This document shows, piece by piece, positions 41,356 to 48,981 of a stretch of DNA of 57,853 bases (position 1 is its first letter; each line of letters begins with the position of its first letter). Source of the DNA: a virus; the IMG/VR virus record IMGVR_UViG_3300048912_000054, positions 1-57,853 of that record; one strand, 5' to 3'. The notes below the pieces were generated by a model. It made no database searches. It saw only the letters and a program-made list of their open reading frames with translations, and was not told where the DNA came from. Made by a program: the position numbers and the translations under genes.

Positions 41356-42411
41356 GTGAGTAGTCTACAAAGAAATTTATATGGTTTAGATAAAAACGGT
41401 GGCTTCAAAGTTTGGAGCATCGCTGTACAAGGTAATGTCATCTTCATCACTCACGGAAAATTGGGTGGAAAGACGCAAACCAAAGAGGAACACATTAAAG
41501 GTAAAAACATTGGTCGTGCAAATGAAACGAGTGATTGTGAACAAGCTTTATTAGAAGCCGAGAGCCGTTACAAGAAACAACTTGATAAAGGTTATCGCGA
41601 GAACAAAGAGGATTTGCAAGAGCTGCCGCTATTGCCAATGCTTGCACATGATTATCACAAACAAGGGCATCGTATTCAGTATCCGTGTTGGGCAAGTCCT
41701 AAGCTTGACGGTGTGAGGTGCCTTGCTTATTGGGAAGGAGATCGTGTTGTTTTATTGAGTCGTGGCGGGAAGGAATACAGCGTTCCACATATACAGGCAA
41801 AGCTTGAGGCAACATTGCCAAAAGATATGATCTTGGATGGAGAAATTTATATTCACGGTAAGTATCTTGAAGAAATTACGTCTGCTGTTAAGAAAGCAAA
41901 CGAATTGACGCCACAATTAGAGTTAGTTGTGTTTGATATTGTTGATGACCGTCCCTTCAGTGACCGTGTGCAAGACCTTCTAATGTTGGAAGATGATATT
42001 GATGCAAAGTTTATTGAATATTGGTGGGTTGAAACCGAAGATCAAATGAAGTCCGATCACAAGGATGAAGTTGCCAAAGGTTATGAAGGCATTATGCTCC
42101 GCAATCTTGATGGTAAATATGAATCCGGTAAGCGCAGCGCTGATCTTCAGAAGTACAAAGAGTTCTTCGATGATGAATTCGAAATCACAGGTATTGAAGA
42201 AGATCGAAATGATAATGCTGTATTCACGGTGAAGAATAAGTTTGCTGATAATGAATTCAACGTGACATTTGGTGACTTCGAGCAACGGAAGGAATTTCTG
42301 AAGCGGACTGACTTAATTGGGAAAATGATTACTGTGAAGTATCAGACGCTTTATAAAGATACACGTATACCTCAATTTCCTACAGGAGTTGCTATTAGAG
42401 ATTATGAATAG
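41356..42411 (+). CDS. ATP-dependent DNA ligase with N-terminal WGR domain
   Basis: About 351 residues from GTG 41356, which is better spaced to AAAGAGG than the TTG at 41350. Residues 10-75 resemble a WGR domain (KVWSIAVQGNVIFITHGKLG). The ligase core has motif I SPKLDGVR (Lys near 118), DGEIY near 165, EGIMLR near 248 and LQKYK near 268, then an OB fold. It seals nicks in DNA using ATP. WGR fusions are known from PARP proteins and from some phage ligases. The last codons recur 250 bp downstream as a duplicated fragment. Confidence 0.9.
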   Translation: MSSLQRNLYGLDKNGGFKVWSIAVQGNVIFITHGKLGGKTQTKEEHIKGKNIGRANETSDCEQALLEAESRYKKQLDKGYRENKEDLQELPLLPMLAHDYHKQGHRIQYPCWASPKLDGVRCLAYWEGDRVVLLSRGGKEYSVPHIQAKLEATLPKDMILDGEIYIHGKYLEEITSAVKKANELTPQLELVVFDIVDDRPFSDRVQDLLMLEDDIDAKFIEYWWVETEDQMKSDHKDEVAKGYEGIMLRNLDGKYESGKRSADLQKYKEFFDDEFEITGIEEDRNDNAVFTVKNKFADNEFNVTFGDFEQRKEFLKRTDLIGKMITVKYQTLYKDTRIPQFPTGVAIRDYE

Positions 42412-42616
42412 AGATATCTGGAAAAACCATCTATTAAGTGGTGGAAGTATTTCTGTCTGTAACACCTGGACATTCGAAAAGTGTTACATGACGTGTTCAG
42501 GATCAGAAGATGATTACATTTGTTGCGATGAGTCATATTCGAATATCGATGAAACACTAGATGCAATTGAAATGTTAGATTATTCGAATGGTGACGAAAT
42601 TATTTTAAATGACTAA
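42404..42616 (+). CDS. Unknown acidic protein
   Basis: 70 residues from ATG 42404, which overlaps the ligase stop; a longer frame starts at 42389. Cys- and Asp-rich (CYMTCSGSEDDYICCDESY). It lies between two copies of the ligase tail sequence, so it may be a late insertion. Function unknown. Confidence 0.55.
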   Translation: MNRDIWKNHLLSGGSISVCNTWTFEKCYMTCSGSEDDYICCDESYSNIDETLDAIEMLDYSNGDEIILND

Positions 42617-42662
42617 ATCAAAATTGAGAACGACTGGCGTTGCTATTAGAGACTATGAATGA
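42609..42662 (+). pseudogene. Duplicated fragment of the DNA ligase C-terminus
   Basis: This 17-codon frame ends with TGVAIRDYE and a stop, the same as the last residues of the ligase. At DNA level 42388-42409 and 42639-42660 match at 21 of 22 positions. It looks like a relic of the ligase tail left by a duplication that brought in the gene between. Confidence 0.65.
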
Positions 42663-42877
42663 AACTTGATGAGAATTATACATACATTCTTGTTTGCTCT
42701 GAGAGTGGAGAGCAGTTACCAGAGTCTTGGTATCTTGATAACAAAGTCTGCCCATCCTGCGGCACTATTGATGTCTACACAGCACATCAAACGATTGTAG
42801 CTGGTAAATGGAATCGTCCTAATTTACTTGAACGGAGTATAGGTAAGAAAGCTTATTTCATTAGAAGGGAAGATTAG
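42659..42877 (+). CDS. Small protein with a CPSCG zinc-ribbon-like motif
   Basis: 72 residues. Has VCPSCGTIDVYTAHQ near the middle with one CxxC and an upstream Cys; a full Zn site would need another partner. It starts inside the duplicated ligase tail. Function unknown. Confidence 0.6.
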   Translation: MKLDENYTYILVCSESGEQLPESWYLDNKVCPSCGTIDVYTAHQTIVAGKWNRPNLLERSIGKKAYFIRRED

Positions 42878-42882
42878 AGATT

Positions 42883-43098
42883 ATGAAATATAGATATTCT
42901 GAGTGTGAGTACTTTAATAGGGTGTTCTGTTTAAGAGATGGAAAAGTCTATAGCGCACAACTTAGAAAAGTAGAGTGGAGATGGGGATATGGTTTCGTCC
43001 GTTTACACAGAATGCCTTACAAAAATGTAGAGAGGCGGTGGTATGACGAGTCTGAGGGTGTCACTTACTATTATGGTAGAAGACTTTTTGGATTATGA
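42883..43098 (+). CDS. Unknown basic Tyr/Arg-rich protein
   Basis: 71 residues with high Arg, Tyr and Trp content (VEWRWGYGFVRLHRMPY). The start lies in a third copy of the ATTAGAGATTATGAA motif. No domain recognised. Confidence 0.55.
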   Translation: MKYRYSECEYFNRVFCLRDGKVYSAQLRKVEWRWGYGFVRLHRMPYKNVERRWYDESEGVTYYYGRRLFGL

Positions 43099-43250
43099 GC
43101 AAACCAAAATTTAAAGTAACTGGTTTCCATGCATTTGGTGGAAAGCTTTTGAATTGGCAATACTGCCAGAAGTGTGGATTGATAACACTTAAAAATGAAA
43201 ATACACAAAAAGCAATACAGAGAGCTTGTCCTGGTAAGGAGGAAGAGTAA
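43095..43250 (+). CDS. 51-residue zinc-finger-like protein
   Basis: Starts with ATG overlapping the previous stop (ATGA) and ends TAATG into the next gene. It holds YCQKCGLITLK and a later Cys near the end (RACPG), suggesting a small Zn knuckle. Function unknown. Confidence 0.6.
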   Translation: MSKPKFKVTGFHAFGGKLLNWQYCQKCGLITLKNENTQKAIQRACPGKEEE

Positions 43251-43629
43251 TGAAAATTACATTGAAGACGTTACACAAAGCAACAGCACAGCAAGTATTT
43301 GATCAAATTGCTCGCACTTACTAAAACAAAGTGAGAAGTCGCGAGATAAGGATGTTTGTCTCTACAGACACCCTTCAGGCTTTCTTAAATGTGCAGCAGG
43401 GTGCCTTATTGCAGATGATGAATATAAACCTGAATTTGAACGTAAGGATTGGGGCCAGCTGCTAATGGAAAAACAAGTCCCTGATGCACATTATGGATTA
43501 ATCAAAGACCTCCAGATCGCACATGATAGGGACCCGGTTCGTATGTGGAGATATTCACTAAAAGATGTTGCACAAGATTATAGAGGCCCAATGGGCGAAC
43601 GATTGAATACGGATGTGCTGGGTCTATGA
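43250..43629 (+). pseudogene. Conserved phage protein broken by a one-base deletion
   Basis: The first 24 codons (KITLKTLHKATAQQVFDQIAR) match a widespread small phage protein. A stop follows after Thr-Tyr. In another frame the expected sequence continues at once (HLLKQSEKSR, then a central GFLKCAAGCLIADDEY) to the stop at 43627. Restoring one base after GCTCG near 43315 joins both parts into a protein of about 126 residues. The break could be a real mutation, a sequencing error or a frameshift site. Confidence 0.8.
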
Positions 43630-43671
43630 AAGCATAAAAGCAATTTAACTAATGAGGAAACAAAGAAACAA

Positions 43672-44550
43672 ATGAATGCAGTAGTAAATAGAAATCAAGC
43701 GATGAATGACACTTATCGCGCAGTTTATGGTAAGGATGTTATCCGTATTGGTGATATCACAATCAAGCAGGATGTCGAAGGTCGGTATTGTTTGAATGAC
43801 TTACACAGGGCAGCGGGAGGGGAAGATCGACACCAGCCCCGTTATTGGCTGGCTGGTCAACACGCTCAAGAGATGGTCAGCATTTTGGAAACTAGCGGAA
43901 TTCCGCTAGTTTCCAAAATTGGCCGAAATGGAGGCACTTACGTTAGTAAGCAGCTTGTCTATGGTTATGCCATGTGGATTAGTCCGGCTTTCCAACTGAA
44001 AGTTAGTGAAGCTTATGACAAGCTCCAGACAAATGGTGTAGCTGTCTCTGAGCACGCTGCCGAAGACTTCCTAACGAATCCTATGAAATACATGCGTGCT
44101 CTGATGACTCAAGCCGAGGCAATTGCGAAAGAGAATACCATTCTGCTTCGCAAGAACACGGAGGTGACTGAACAACGTGACGGTCTTGTGACAACCGTAG
44201 GAAAGCATAATCGCACGATTCATAAAATCATGCGCATGTTCCCCGGCGTGAATACGATGAGCATTAAATCTGACCTGATGGGGATGGGATATTTTTACAA
44301 GAAAGGGAATACCCATCGAGTTTACTCGCAGTATCTACACAAGTTGTTTAACGAGAAGGTAGATGATGAGCGTGGGACGGCAGATATCTTCCTTGAGAAA
44401 GATGGACTGATCTTGGTTGCTCAGCTTTACAAGCAAGGCAAGCTGACGATGAAGAAGAAGGAGGAAGATTTCTATAAACACATTGATGTTGAGGGAATAT
44501 TGGCTGGTCTCGGAATTGCTCAGCGTACAGGCGAGTTACAAGCAGCATGA
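43672..44550 (+). CDS. KilA-N domain protein
   Basis: 292 residues. The KilA-N DNA-binding domain covers about residues 22-125 (YCLNDLHRAAGG, HQPRYWL, GGTYVSKQLVYGYAMWIS). Then come a coiled coil (about 145-175) and a C-terminal domain (MRMFPGVNTMSIKSDLMGMG) typical of phage antirepressor-like proteins. It probably binds DNA as a regulator. A perfect 38-bp palindrome lies within the domain at about residues 71-83. Confidence 0.87.
   Translation: MNAVVNRNQAMNDTYRAVYGKDVIRIGDITIKQDVEGRYCLNDLHRAAGGEDRHQPRYWLAGQHAQEMVSILETSGIPLVSKIGRNGGTYVSKQLVYGYAMWISPAFQLKVSEAYDKLQTNGVAVSEHAAEDFLTNPMKYMRALMTQAEAIAKENTILLRKNTEVTEQRDGLVTTVGKHNRTIHKIMRMFPGVNTMSIKSDLMGMGYFYKKGNTHRVYSQYLHKLFNEKVDDERGTADIFLEKDGLILVAQLYKQGKLTMKKKEEDFYKHIDVEGILAGLGIAQRTGELQAA
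43882..43919. repeat. Perfect 38-bp palindrome inside the KilA-N gene
   Basis: Each arm is 19 bp (left arm 43882-43900, right arm 43901-43919) with no spacer; the centre is GAATTC. It would form a strong cruciform or RNA hairpin inside the message. Confidence 0.97.
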
Positions 44551-44999
44551 AAACAATCATAGCCGGAAGTAGAGGCATCGATAACGCTCTCCGTGTTGTT
44601 GCTAAGGCCATTAATGCTTCGGGGTGGCTTATGCAGATCACAGAGGTGGTGTCTGGTACAGCAAGAGGGATAGATAGAGCAGGAGAACGTTGGGCTGAAG
44701 ATAATCAAATAAAGATTAAAACATTCCCTGCTTGGTGGAATGATCTCAGTGGTAGTGATGGGATGCCTGTTGTGGAAAGAACACAGGCAGATGGTAGGAG
44801 ATACAACGCAGCGGCAGGCCATAATCGAAATCAACGAATGGCTGAGTACGCAGATGCACTCATTGCAGTATGGGACGGTGTTAGTAAAGGGACAAAGGAT
44901 ATGATTGATCGAGCAACGAAGGAAGGGTTAAAGGTGTATGTCTATAGAGTTGAAACTGAAATGTTAGATAGTAAAGGTAAATTAAATGACGACTCATAG
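44547..44999 (+). CDS. SLOG-fold protein (DUF2493/YspA type)
   Basis: 150 residues. The Rossmann-like SLOG pattern is present: IIAGSRGID, VVSGTARGIDRAGERWA, then GHNRNQRMAEYADALIAVWD and SKGTKDMID. SLOG domains bind nucleotides or NAD-derived ligands and appear in defence and stress systems. It overlaps the KilA-N stop by 4 bp. Confidence 0.85.
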   Translation: MKTIIAGSRGIDNALRVVAKAINASGWLMQITEVVSGTARGIDRAGERWAEDNQIKIKTFPAWWNDLSGSDGMPVVERTQADGRRYNAAAGHNRNQRMAEYADALIAVWDGVSKGTKDMIDRATKEGLKVYVYRVETEMLDSKGKLNDDS

Positions 45000-45075
45000 T
45001 GGATGGGCAGGGAGGATTGGGTCAGCTGTTTGCTCAATTATCTTGATAGTAATCATCGTAGCAATTTTTGTTTAG
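44986..45075 (+). CDS. 29-residue single-TM peptide
   Basis: Starts inside the end of the SLOG gene. The first 16 residues are polar (HSGWAGRIGSAVCS) and the last 13 are strongly hydrophobic (ILIVIIVAIFV), so it may sit in the inner membrane. The stop is followed by AGGAGG for the next gene. Function unknown; expression not proven. Confidence 0.4.
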   Translation: MTTHSGWAGRIGSAVCSIILIVIIVAIFV

Positions 45076-45083
45076 GAGGAAGA

Positions 45084-45659
45084 TTGGAAACATATTGGAC
45101 AAGTGATCTTCACTGGCACCATGCAAGAATTCAGGAGTTTACTGGAAGACCGTGGAATGTTGAAGATCAAACGGAAGCATTAATTAATATTTGGAACGCA
45201 CAAGTAAAACCGGGAGACACAGTATATCACTTAGGTGATTTCTGTTTCGGCCTGAATAAAGCTGAAGCAATTCCAAAGATTGTAAAGCGTCTTAATGGAA
45301 ATATTGGTTTCATTCTTGGTAATCACGATACGAGAGCGCACTACGAACAACTAAAAGAAATGTTCGGCGGACGTGTGCTGTTTGTAGAAGACTTCAAACG
45401 TATTCGTGTCAGCAAGAAAGAAATTACGCTTTGCCATTATCCACTTGTTGTTTGGGAAAATTCTCATCATGGGAAATGGAGCCTTCATGGACATTGCCAC
45501 GGCAGTTATGAGCATCCGGGTAGAAGTCTTGATGTAGGGTTAGATAATGCAATCAAGGTACTTGGTGGATACAGACTATTTACTTTTGATGACCTGAATA
45601 ATTACTTCAGAGATAGAGAACCTTGGATGCCAGATCATCATAATGTGAGGACGACATGA
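45084..45659 (+). CDS. Calcineurin-like metallophosphoesterase
   Basis: About 191 residues from TTG 45084, chosen because AGGAGG precedes it and the family starts with this strand (ETYWTSDLHWHH). Metal-binding motifs are all present: TSDLHWHH, VYHLGDFCFG, LGNHDTR, LCHYP and LHGHCHGS. It should hydrolyse phosphoesters, perhaps nucleotides or 2',3'-cyclic phosphates. An upstream ATG at 45003 would give a non-conserved extension. Confidence 0.88.
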   Translation: METYWTSDLHWHHARIQEFTGRPWNVEDQTEALINIWNAQVKPGDTVYHLGDFCFGLNKAEAIPKIVKRLNGNIGFILGNHDTRAHYEQLKEMFGGRVLFVEDFKRIRVSKKEITLCHYPLVVWENSHHGKWSLHGHCHGSYEHPGRSLDVGLDNAIKVLGGYRLFTFDDLNNYFRDREPWMPDHHNVRTT

Positions 45660-45880
45660 TTTCAGCAGAAGAATTAAGAAAGTTTAAATTGGAACTAACA
45701 GAGGATAATTTCATTGAGAGAGTGCTCTTTGCAATAGAAGGCTGTGCTCGGGTTGGGACTGATAAGTTTGAACTTAAATTCTCTTATCCGCCAGGAGGCT
45801 TGTATGAATTAATAGCTATTGTCAAAAGAAAAGGATTTCTTACTGATGTCTCTAGTCAACGCTTAGTTATTTCTTGGTAA
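45656..45880 (+). CDS. Unknown small protein
   Basis: 74 residues, alpha/beta (RKFKLELTEDNFIERVLFAIEG). The start overlaps the metallophosphoesterase stop (ATGA). No family recognised. Confidence 0.62.
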   Translation: MISAEELRKFKLELTEDNFIERVLFAIEGCARVGTDKFELKFSYPPGGLYELIAIVKRKGFLTDVSSQRLVISW

Positions 45881-45898
45881 AACATTAAGGAGAACACG

Positions 45899-46231
45899 GT
45901 GACAATTAGTTTAGCTGCTGTATTAGTTTTGATATGGATTCACTTTATTGCGGACTTCATTTTTCAAACAGACAAAATGGCATTGAATAAAAGCTCTAAT
46001 ACAAAATGGTTATCCATTCATGTGCTTGTGTACTCACTATTCTTCGCTTTCTTTGGATGGAAGTTTACAGCAGTTACATACATAGCGCATTGGTTGACAG
46101 ACTTCGTATCGAGCAGGGTGACATCGTATTTGTGGAAGAAAGAAAAACGCCACTGGTTCTTTGTCGTAATTGGATTAGATCAAGCGCTACATATGACAGC
46201 GTTAATCTTGGCATATTTTTATTTAGTTTAA
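45899..46231 (+). CDS. DUF3307 membrane protein
   Basis: 110 residues, GTG start after AAGGAGA. It has four hydrophobic stretches and the DUF3307 pattern: WIHFIADFIFQTDKMALNK, HVLVYSLFF and AHWLTDFVSSR. Found in phages and bacteria; its activity is unknown. It is an integral inner-membrane protein by topology. Confidence 0.82.
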   Translation: MTISLAAVLVLIWIHFIADFIFQTDKMALNKSSNTKWLSIHVLVYSLFFAFFGWKFTAVTYIAHWLTDFVSSRVTSYLWKKEKRHWFFVVIGLDQALHMTALILAYFYLV

Positions 46232-46253
46232 TAGAAAACACTTTAAGGAATAA

Positions 46254-47399
46254 ATGAGTAGCACATATAAAGTTCCATTAACAACAATCAAGGAAATTAA
46301 GCCCCACGGTAATGCAGACAGACTCGAAATAGTTTATGTGTACGGATGGGAAGTAGTAGCAGCAAAAGGTCAATACAAAATTGGTGATGTTGCATTTTAT
46401 GTACCGATTGATTCGATCTTAGATCAAGGTTTAGAGAATTTTCTGTTTCCTCCTGATTCTAAAATCAAACTCGATAAACATAGAGTGAGACAAATTAAAA
46501 TCCGTGGTGTTGCATCACAGGGTATGTTGATTAATCCACAGACGTTGATTGATGCAGGCTTATTTAAAGGTGATCTAATTCTTGAGGATGATTATGCAGA
46601 GGTATTAGGTATCACTAAATATGACCCTCCTGCACCTAAAGAACATACTGGTACGGGTTTACCAGCACCGAAGAAACGTAAACTAGAAAATCCAGAGTTT
46701 AAGAAGTACGGTGGATTAGATAACTACAAATGGTATCCAGATTTGTTCCAAGAAGGCGAATTGGTAGTCATCGAAGAAAAAATACATGGCTCTCATGTTC
46801 GATGTGGTATGGCTCCTGTCCAAGTCGATACATGGTGGAAGAAAGTTAAGAAATTCTTTGGCTTCCTCCCAACACATGAATGGGTATATGGATCGAACAA
46901 CGTTCAATTGCAGACTAAGGCAAAGAATAAGTTCACTGGATACTACGATACGAATATCTATTGTGAAGTATTGGAGAAGTACAACATTCAAAGCAAGCTC
47001 CAACCCGGTGAGTATTTACATGGGGAAGTTTATGGCTCAGGTGTTCAGAAAAACTATCACTACGATTGCAGTGAAGGTGAACGCAGGCTTTGTATCTTTG
47101 ATGTTCGAGTGACTGATCCAGTGACAGGTGTACAACGTTATCTTGATCCCGATGAACGCTTCCATTGGCTAGGTACGCGAGGTCTTGGGTCACTCGGTGT
47201 TCCAAACTTGTATTGGGGTGAATGGAGAGGTGTTGATCATGCCAAGACACTGACTATAGGTAATTCAGTGATGGCTCCCGGTCAAAAGGTGATGGAAGGC
47301 GTCGTGATTCGTAATGTGGATTACAGCGATGGCCGTAAGATTCTGAAGCTTATTAGTGAAGACTATTTAGCTGATTCTACGAATACAGATCATCATTAA
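46254..47399 (+). CDS. RNA ligase, DRB0094 family
   Basis: 381 residues. The N-terminal OB-like module (VPLTTIKEIKPHGNADRLEIV) and the nucleotidyltransferase domain with motif I EEKIHGSH (Lys176), HGEVYG near 258, EGVVIRN near 345 and a terminal KILKLIS match the DRB0094/Rnl5-type ATP RNA ligases. These seal 3'-OH/5'-PO4 ends in nicked RNA duplexes. Together with a P-loop kinase it could repair tRNAs cut by host defences. Confidence 0.9.
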   Translation: MSSTYKVPLTTIKEIKPHGNADRLEIVYVYGWEVVAAKGQYKIGDVAFYVPIDSILDQGLENFLFPPDSKIKLDKHRVRQIKIRGVASQGMLINPQTLIDAGLFKGDLILEDDYAEVLGITKYDPPAPKEHTGTGLPAPKKRKLENPEFKKYGGLDNYKWYPDLFQEGELVVIEEKIHGSHVRCGMAPVQVDTWWKKVKKFFGFLPTHEWVYGSNNVQLQTKAKNKFTGYYDTNIYCEVLEKYNIQSKLQPGEYLHGEVYGSGVQKNYHYDCSEGERRLCIFDVRVTDPVTGVQRYLDPDERFHWLGTRGLGSLGVPNLYWGEWRGVDHAKTLTIGNSVMAPGQKVMEGVVIRNVDYSDGRKILKLISEDYLADSTNTDHH

Positions 47400-47401
47400 C
47401 A

Positions 47402-47977
47402 ATGAAAGAGAATAGATGCAGAACTTGTAATACCGTAGACCAAAGTGTTAGGTGGGGTAGTAAAACACTCTGCCACGCTTGCTACCAAAAAGAATATGTT
47501 GAGACTAATGCATTAAAGCGTATATGTGCATCTTGTGGATCAACAGAATCTAAAGGTTCATGGTATCGCGGCCCAAAATGTAGTAAATGCTACCATAATG
47601 GGAGATATCAAGAAGGGAGGTCTAGGAGTCCATCACAAAAATATAGTCACCTTGTTTCACAATCGAAACGAAGAAACTCTGTGATGGAAATATCTAAGGA
47701 AGAGTATCTAGATTTGATAAAAGATGGATGTTTTTATTGTGACAGGGATTTATTTAGATTTACTGGGCACAGTCTAGATAAAGTTGATTCTGATAGAGGG
47801 TACGTAATAGGGAATGTTCTTCCTTGTTGCGGAGACTGCAACAGCCTGCGTATGAATATTCTCACTGTAGATGAAACTATAGAGGTAGTTAAACTCATCA
47901 GGATTATTCGAGGCACACTGGAGAGTCCTTGGGACTGCCAAACGAGAGCAGATGAAGCCACCCTTTATTTTGATTAA
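47402..47977 (+). CDS. HNH endonuclease with zinc-finger N-terminus
   Basis: 191 residues. Four CxxC pairs in the N-terminal 65 residues (CRTCN, CHACY, CASCG, CSKCY) predict Zn ribbons. The nuclease half has CFYCDRDLFR, then GHSLDKVDSDRGYVIGNVLP and CCGDCNSLR, the HNH form close to endonuclease VII-type phage enzymes. Free-standing, probably a homing or recombination nuclease. No Shine-Dalgarno is evident; only an A at the intergenic gap. Confidence 0.85.
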   Translation: MKENRCRTCNTVDQSVRWGSKTLCHACYQKEYVETNALKRICASCGSTESKGSWYRGPKCSKCYHNGRYQEGRSRSPSQKYSHLVSQSKRRNSVMEISKEEYLDLIKDGCFYCDRDLFRFTGHSLDKVDSDRGYVIGNVLPCCGDCNSLRMNILTVDETIEVVKLIRIIRGTLESPWDCQTRADEATLYFD

Positions 47978-48003
47978 TTCATTTAATTTATTATAAATAA
48001 ACG

Positions 48004-48033
48004 TTGACATTTTATTATAGATAATACTAGAAT
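48004..48033 (+). promoter_or_regulatory. Sigma70-like internal promoter
   Basis: TTGACA (48004-48009), an 18-bp spacer and TAGAAT (48028-48033) lie in an A/T-rich 74-bp gap, one of few gaps in the operon. It would drive the kinase and NAD genes. Confidence 0.65.
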
Positions 48034-48051
48034 TTAAACATTAGGAAACAT

Positions 48052-48327
48052 ATGGCAAAGACAAGAATTAAAGTAATTGAAAGAGGTAATGGAGGGGTTG
48101 ATTACATTGCTCAGGTGTTAATAAGAAATCCGGGCAGTTTATTTTACCCATTCCGTTCATGGAATAGCATCTTATATAAGTTTGATACAGGCATTCATCC
48201 ATCATTATGCGCTACGTTGGAAAGTGCTCAATATCGCATTGATGGGTATCTCGCTAAAGAGGCTGCTGAGAAAGAAGCTAAGAGGTTGCTGAAAGTTAAG
48301 AAAGTGAGATATGTCAAATACCCATAA
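48052..48327 (+). CDS. Unknown basic protein
   Basis: 91 residues, Lys-rich with a helical C-terminus (EAAEKEAKRLLKVKKVRYVK). The start follows TAGGAAACAT. It overlaps the kinase gene by 17 bp. No family recognised. Confidence 0.62.
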   Translation: MAKTRIKVIERGNGGVDYIAQVLIRNPGSLFYPFRSWNSILYKFDTGIHPSLCATLESAQYRIDGYLAKEAAEKEAKRLLKVKKVRYVKYP

Positions 48328-48709
48328 GAGTTTAATCCTGGTGAGAGGATTACCGGGTGCTGGTAAAAGTACATTTGCAAAAAGCCTCAGAGGTCAACAT
48401 TTTGAGGCTGACCAATTCTTTATTGGTGACGATGGTGTTTATCGATGGGACGGGATGCAGATTGGTGAGGCTCATGTGTGGTGTCAAACATCCACTGAGC
48501 TGGCAATGGAGCTACGTTATCCACTAATTGTTGTGTCGAACACCTTCACCACTGAGAAAGAGTTGAAGCCTTACTTGAATATGGCTAGGAAGCATAATTA
48601 CCAGACAACGGTATTGATTGTTGAAAATAGGAACTCTACTGAGAGTGTACATAACGTACCTCCAGAGGTGATTGAGAAAATGAGAGCGAGGTTTAGCGTA
48701 AGGCTATGA
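48311..48709 (+). CDS. P-loop kinase, AAA_33/PNK-like
   Basis: 132 residues. Walker A GLPGAGKST (13-21) plus the downstream FEADQFF pattern and a VSNTFTTEKELKPYLNMARKH block match small phage polynucleotide-kinase-type or zeta-like kinases. It lacks a phosphatase domain. With the RNA ligase it may heal RNA ends (inference). Confidence 0.8.
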   Translation: MSNTHKSLILVRGLPGAGKSTFAKSLRGQHFEADQFFIGDDGVYRWDGMQIGEAHVWCQTSTELAMELRYPLIVVSNTFTTEKELKPYLNMARKHNYQTTVLIVENRNSTESVHNVPPEVIEKMRARFSVRL

Positions 48710-48981
48710 GTTTAGGAATGATCTATTTGATTGGCTTGGTTGTCACATGGATAGGTGCTGTTGCTTATGCGTATTTCTTGAATGAAGAAAAAATTAAAGG
48801 TAAATGTAAAAGATTTAACAAAACTTCCGATGATTATGAACACTCTGTGGAGCATTACTTCATTGCAACTCTTTACGGAGTTATCTGGCCTACAAGTGTT
48901 CCTATTACTGCCATTATTCTGGTGGGGTTAGTTTTAGGAAAAGAAATAGTGAAATATTTTGATAAGAAGGAAATAAAATAA
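48706..48981 (+). CDS. Two-TM membrane protein, unknown
   Basis: 91 residues. Hydrophobic segments at about 4-24 and 55-78, with a charged middle (EEKIKGKCKRFNKTSDDYEHS) and a Lys-rich end. Overlaps the neighbours by 4 bp and 1 bp. Role unknown. Confidence 0.65.
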   Translation: MSLGMIYLIGLVVTWIGAVAYAYFLNEEKIKGKCKRFNKTSDDYEHSVEHYFIATLYGVIWPTSVPITAIILVGLVLGKEIVKYFDKKEIK

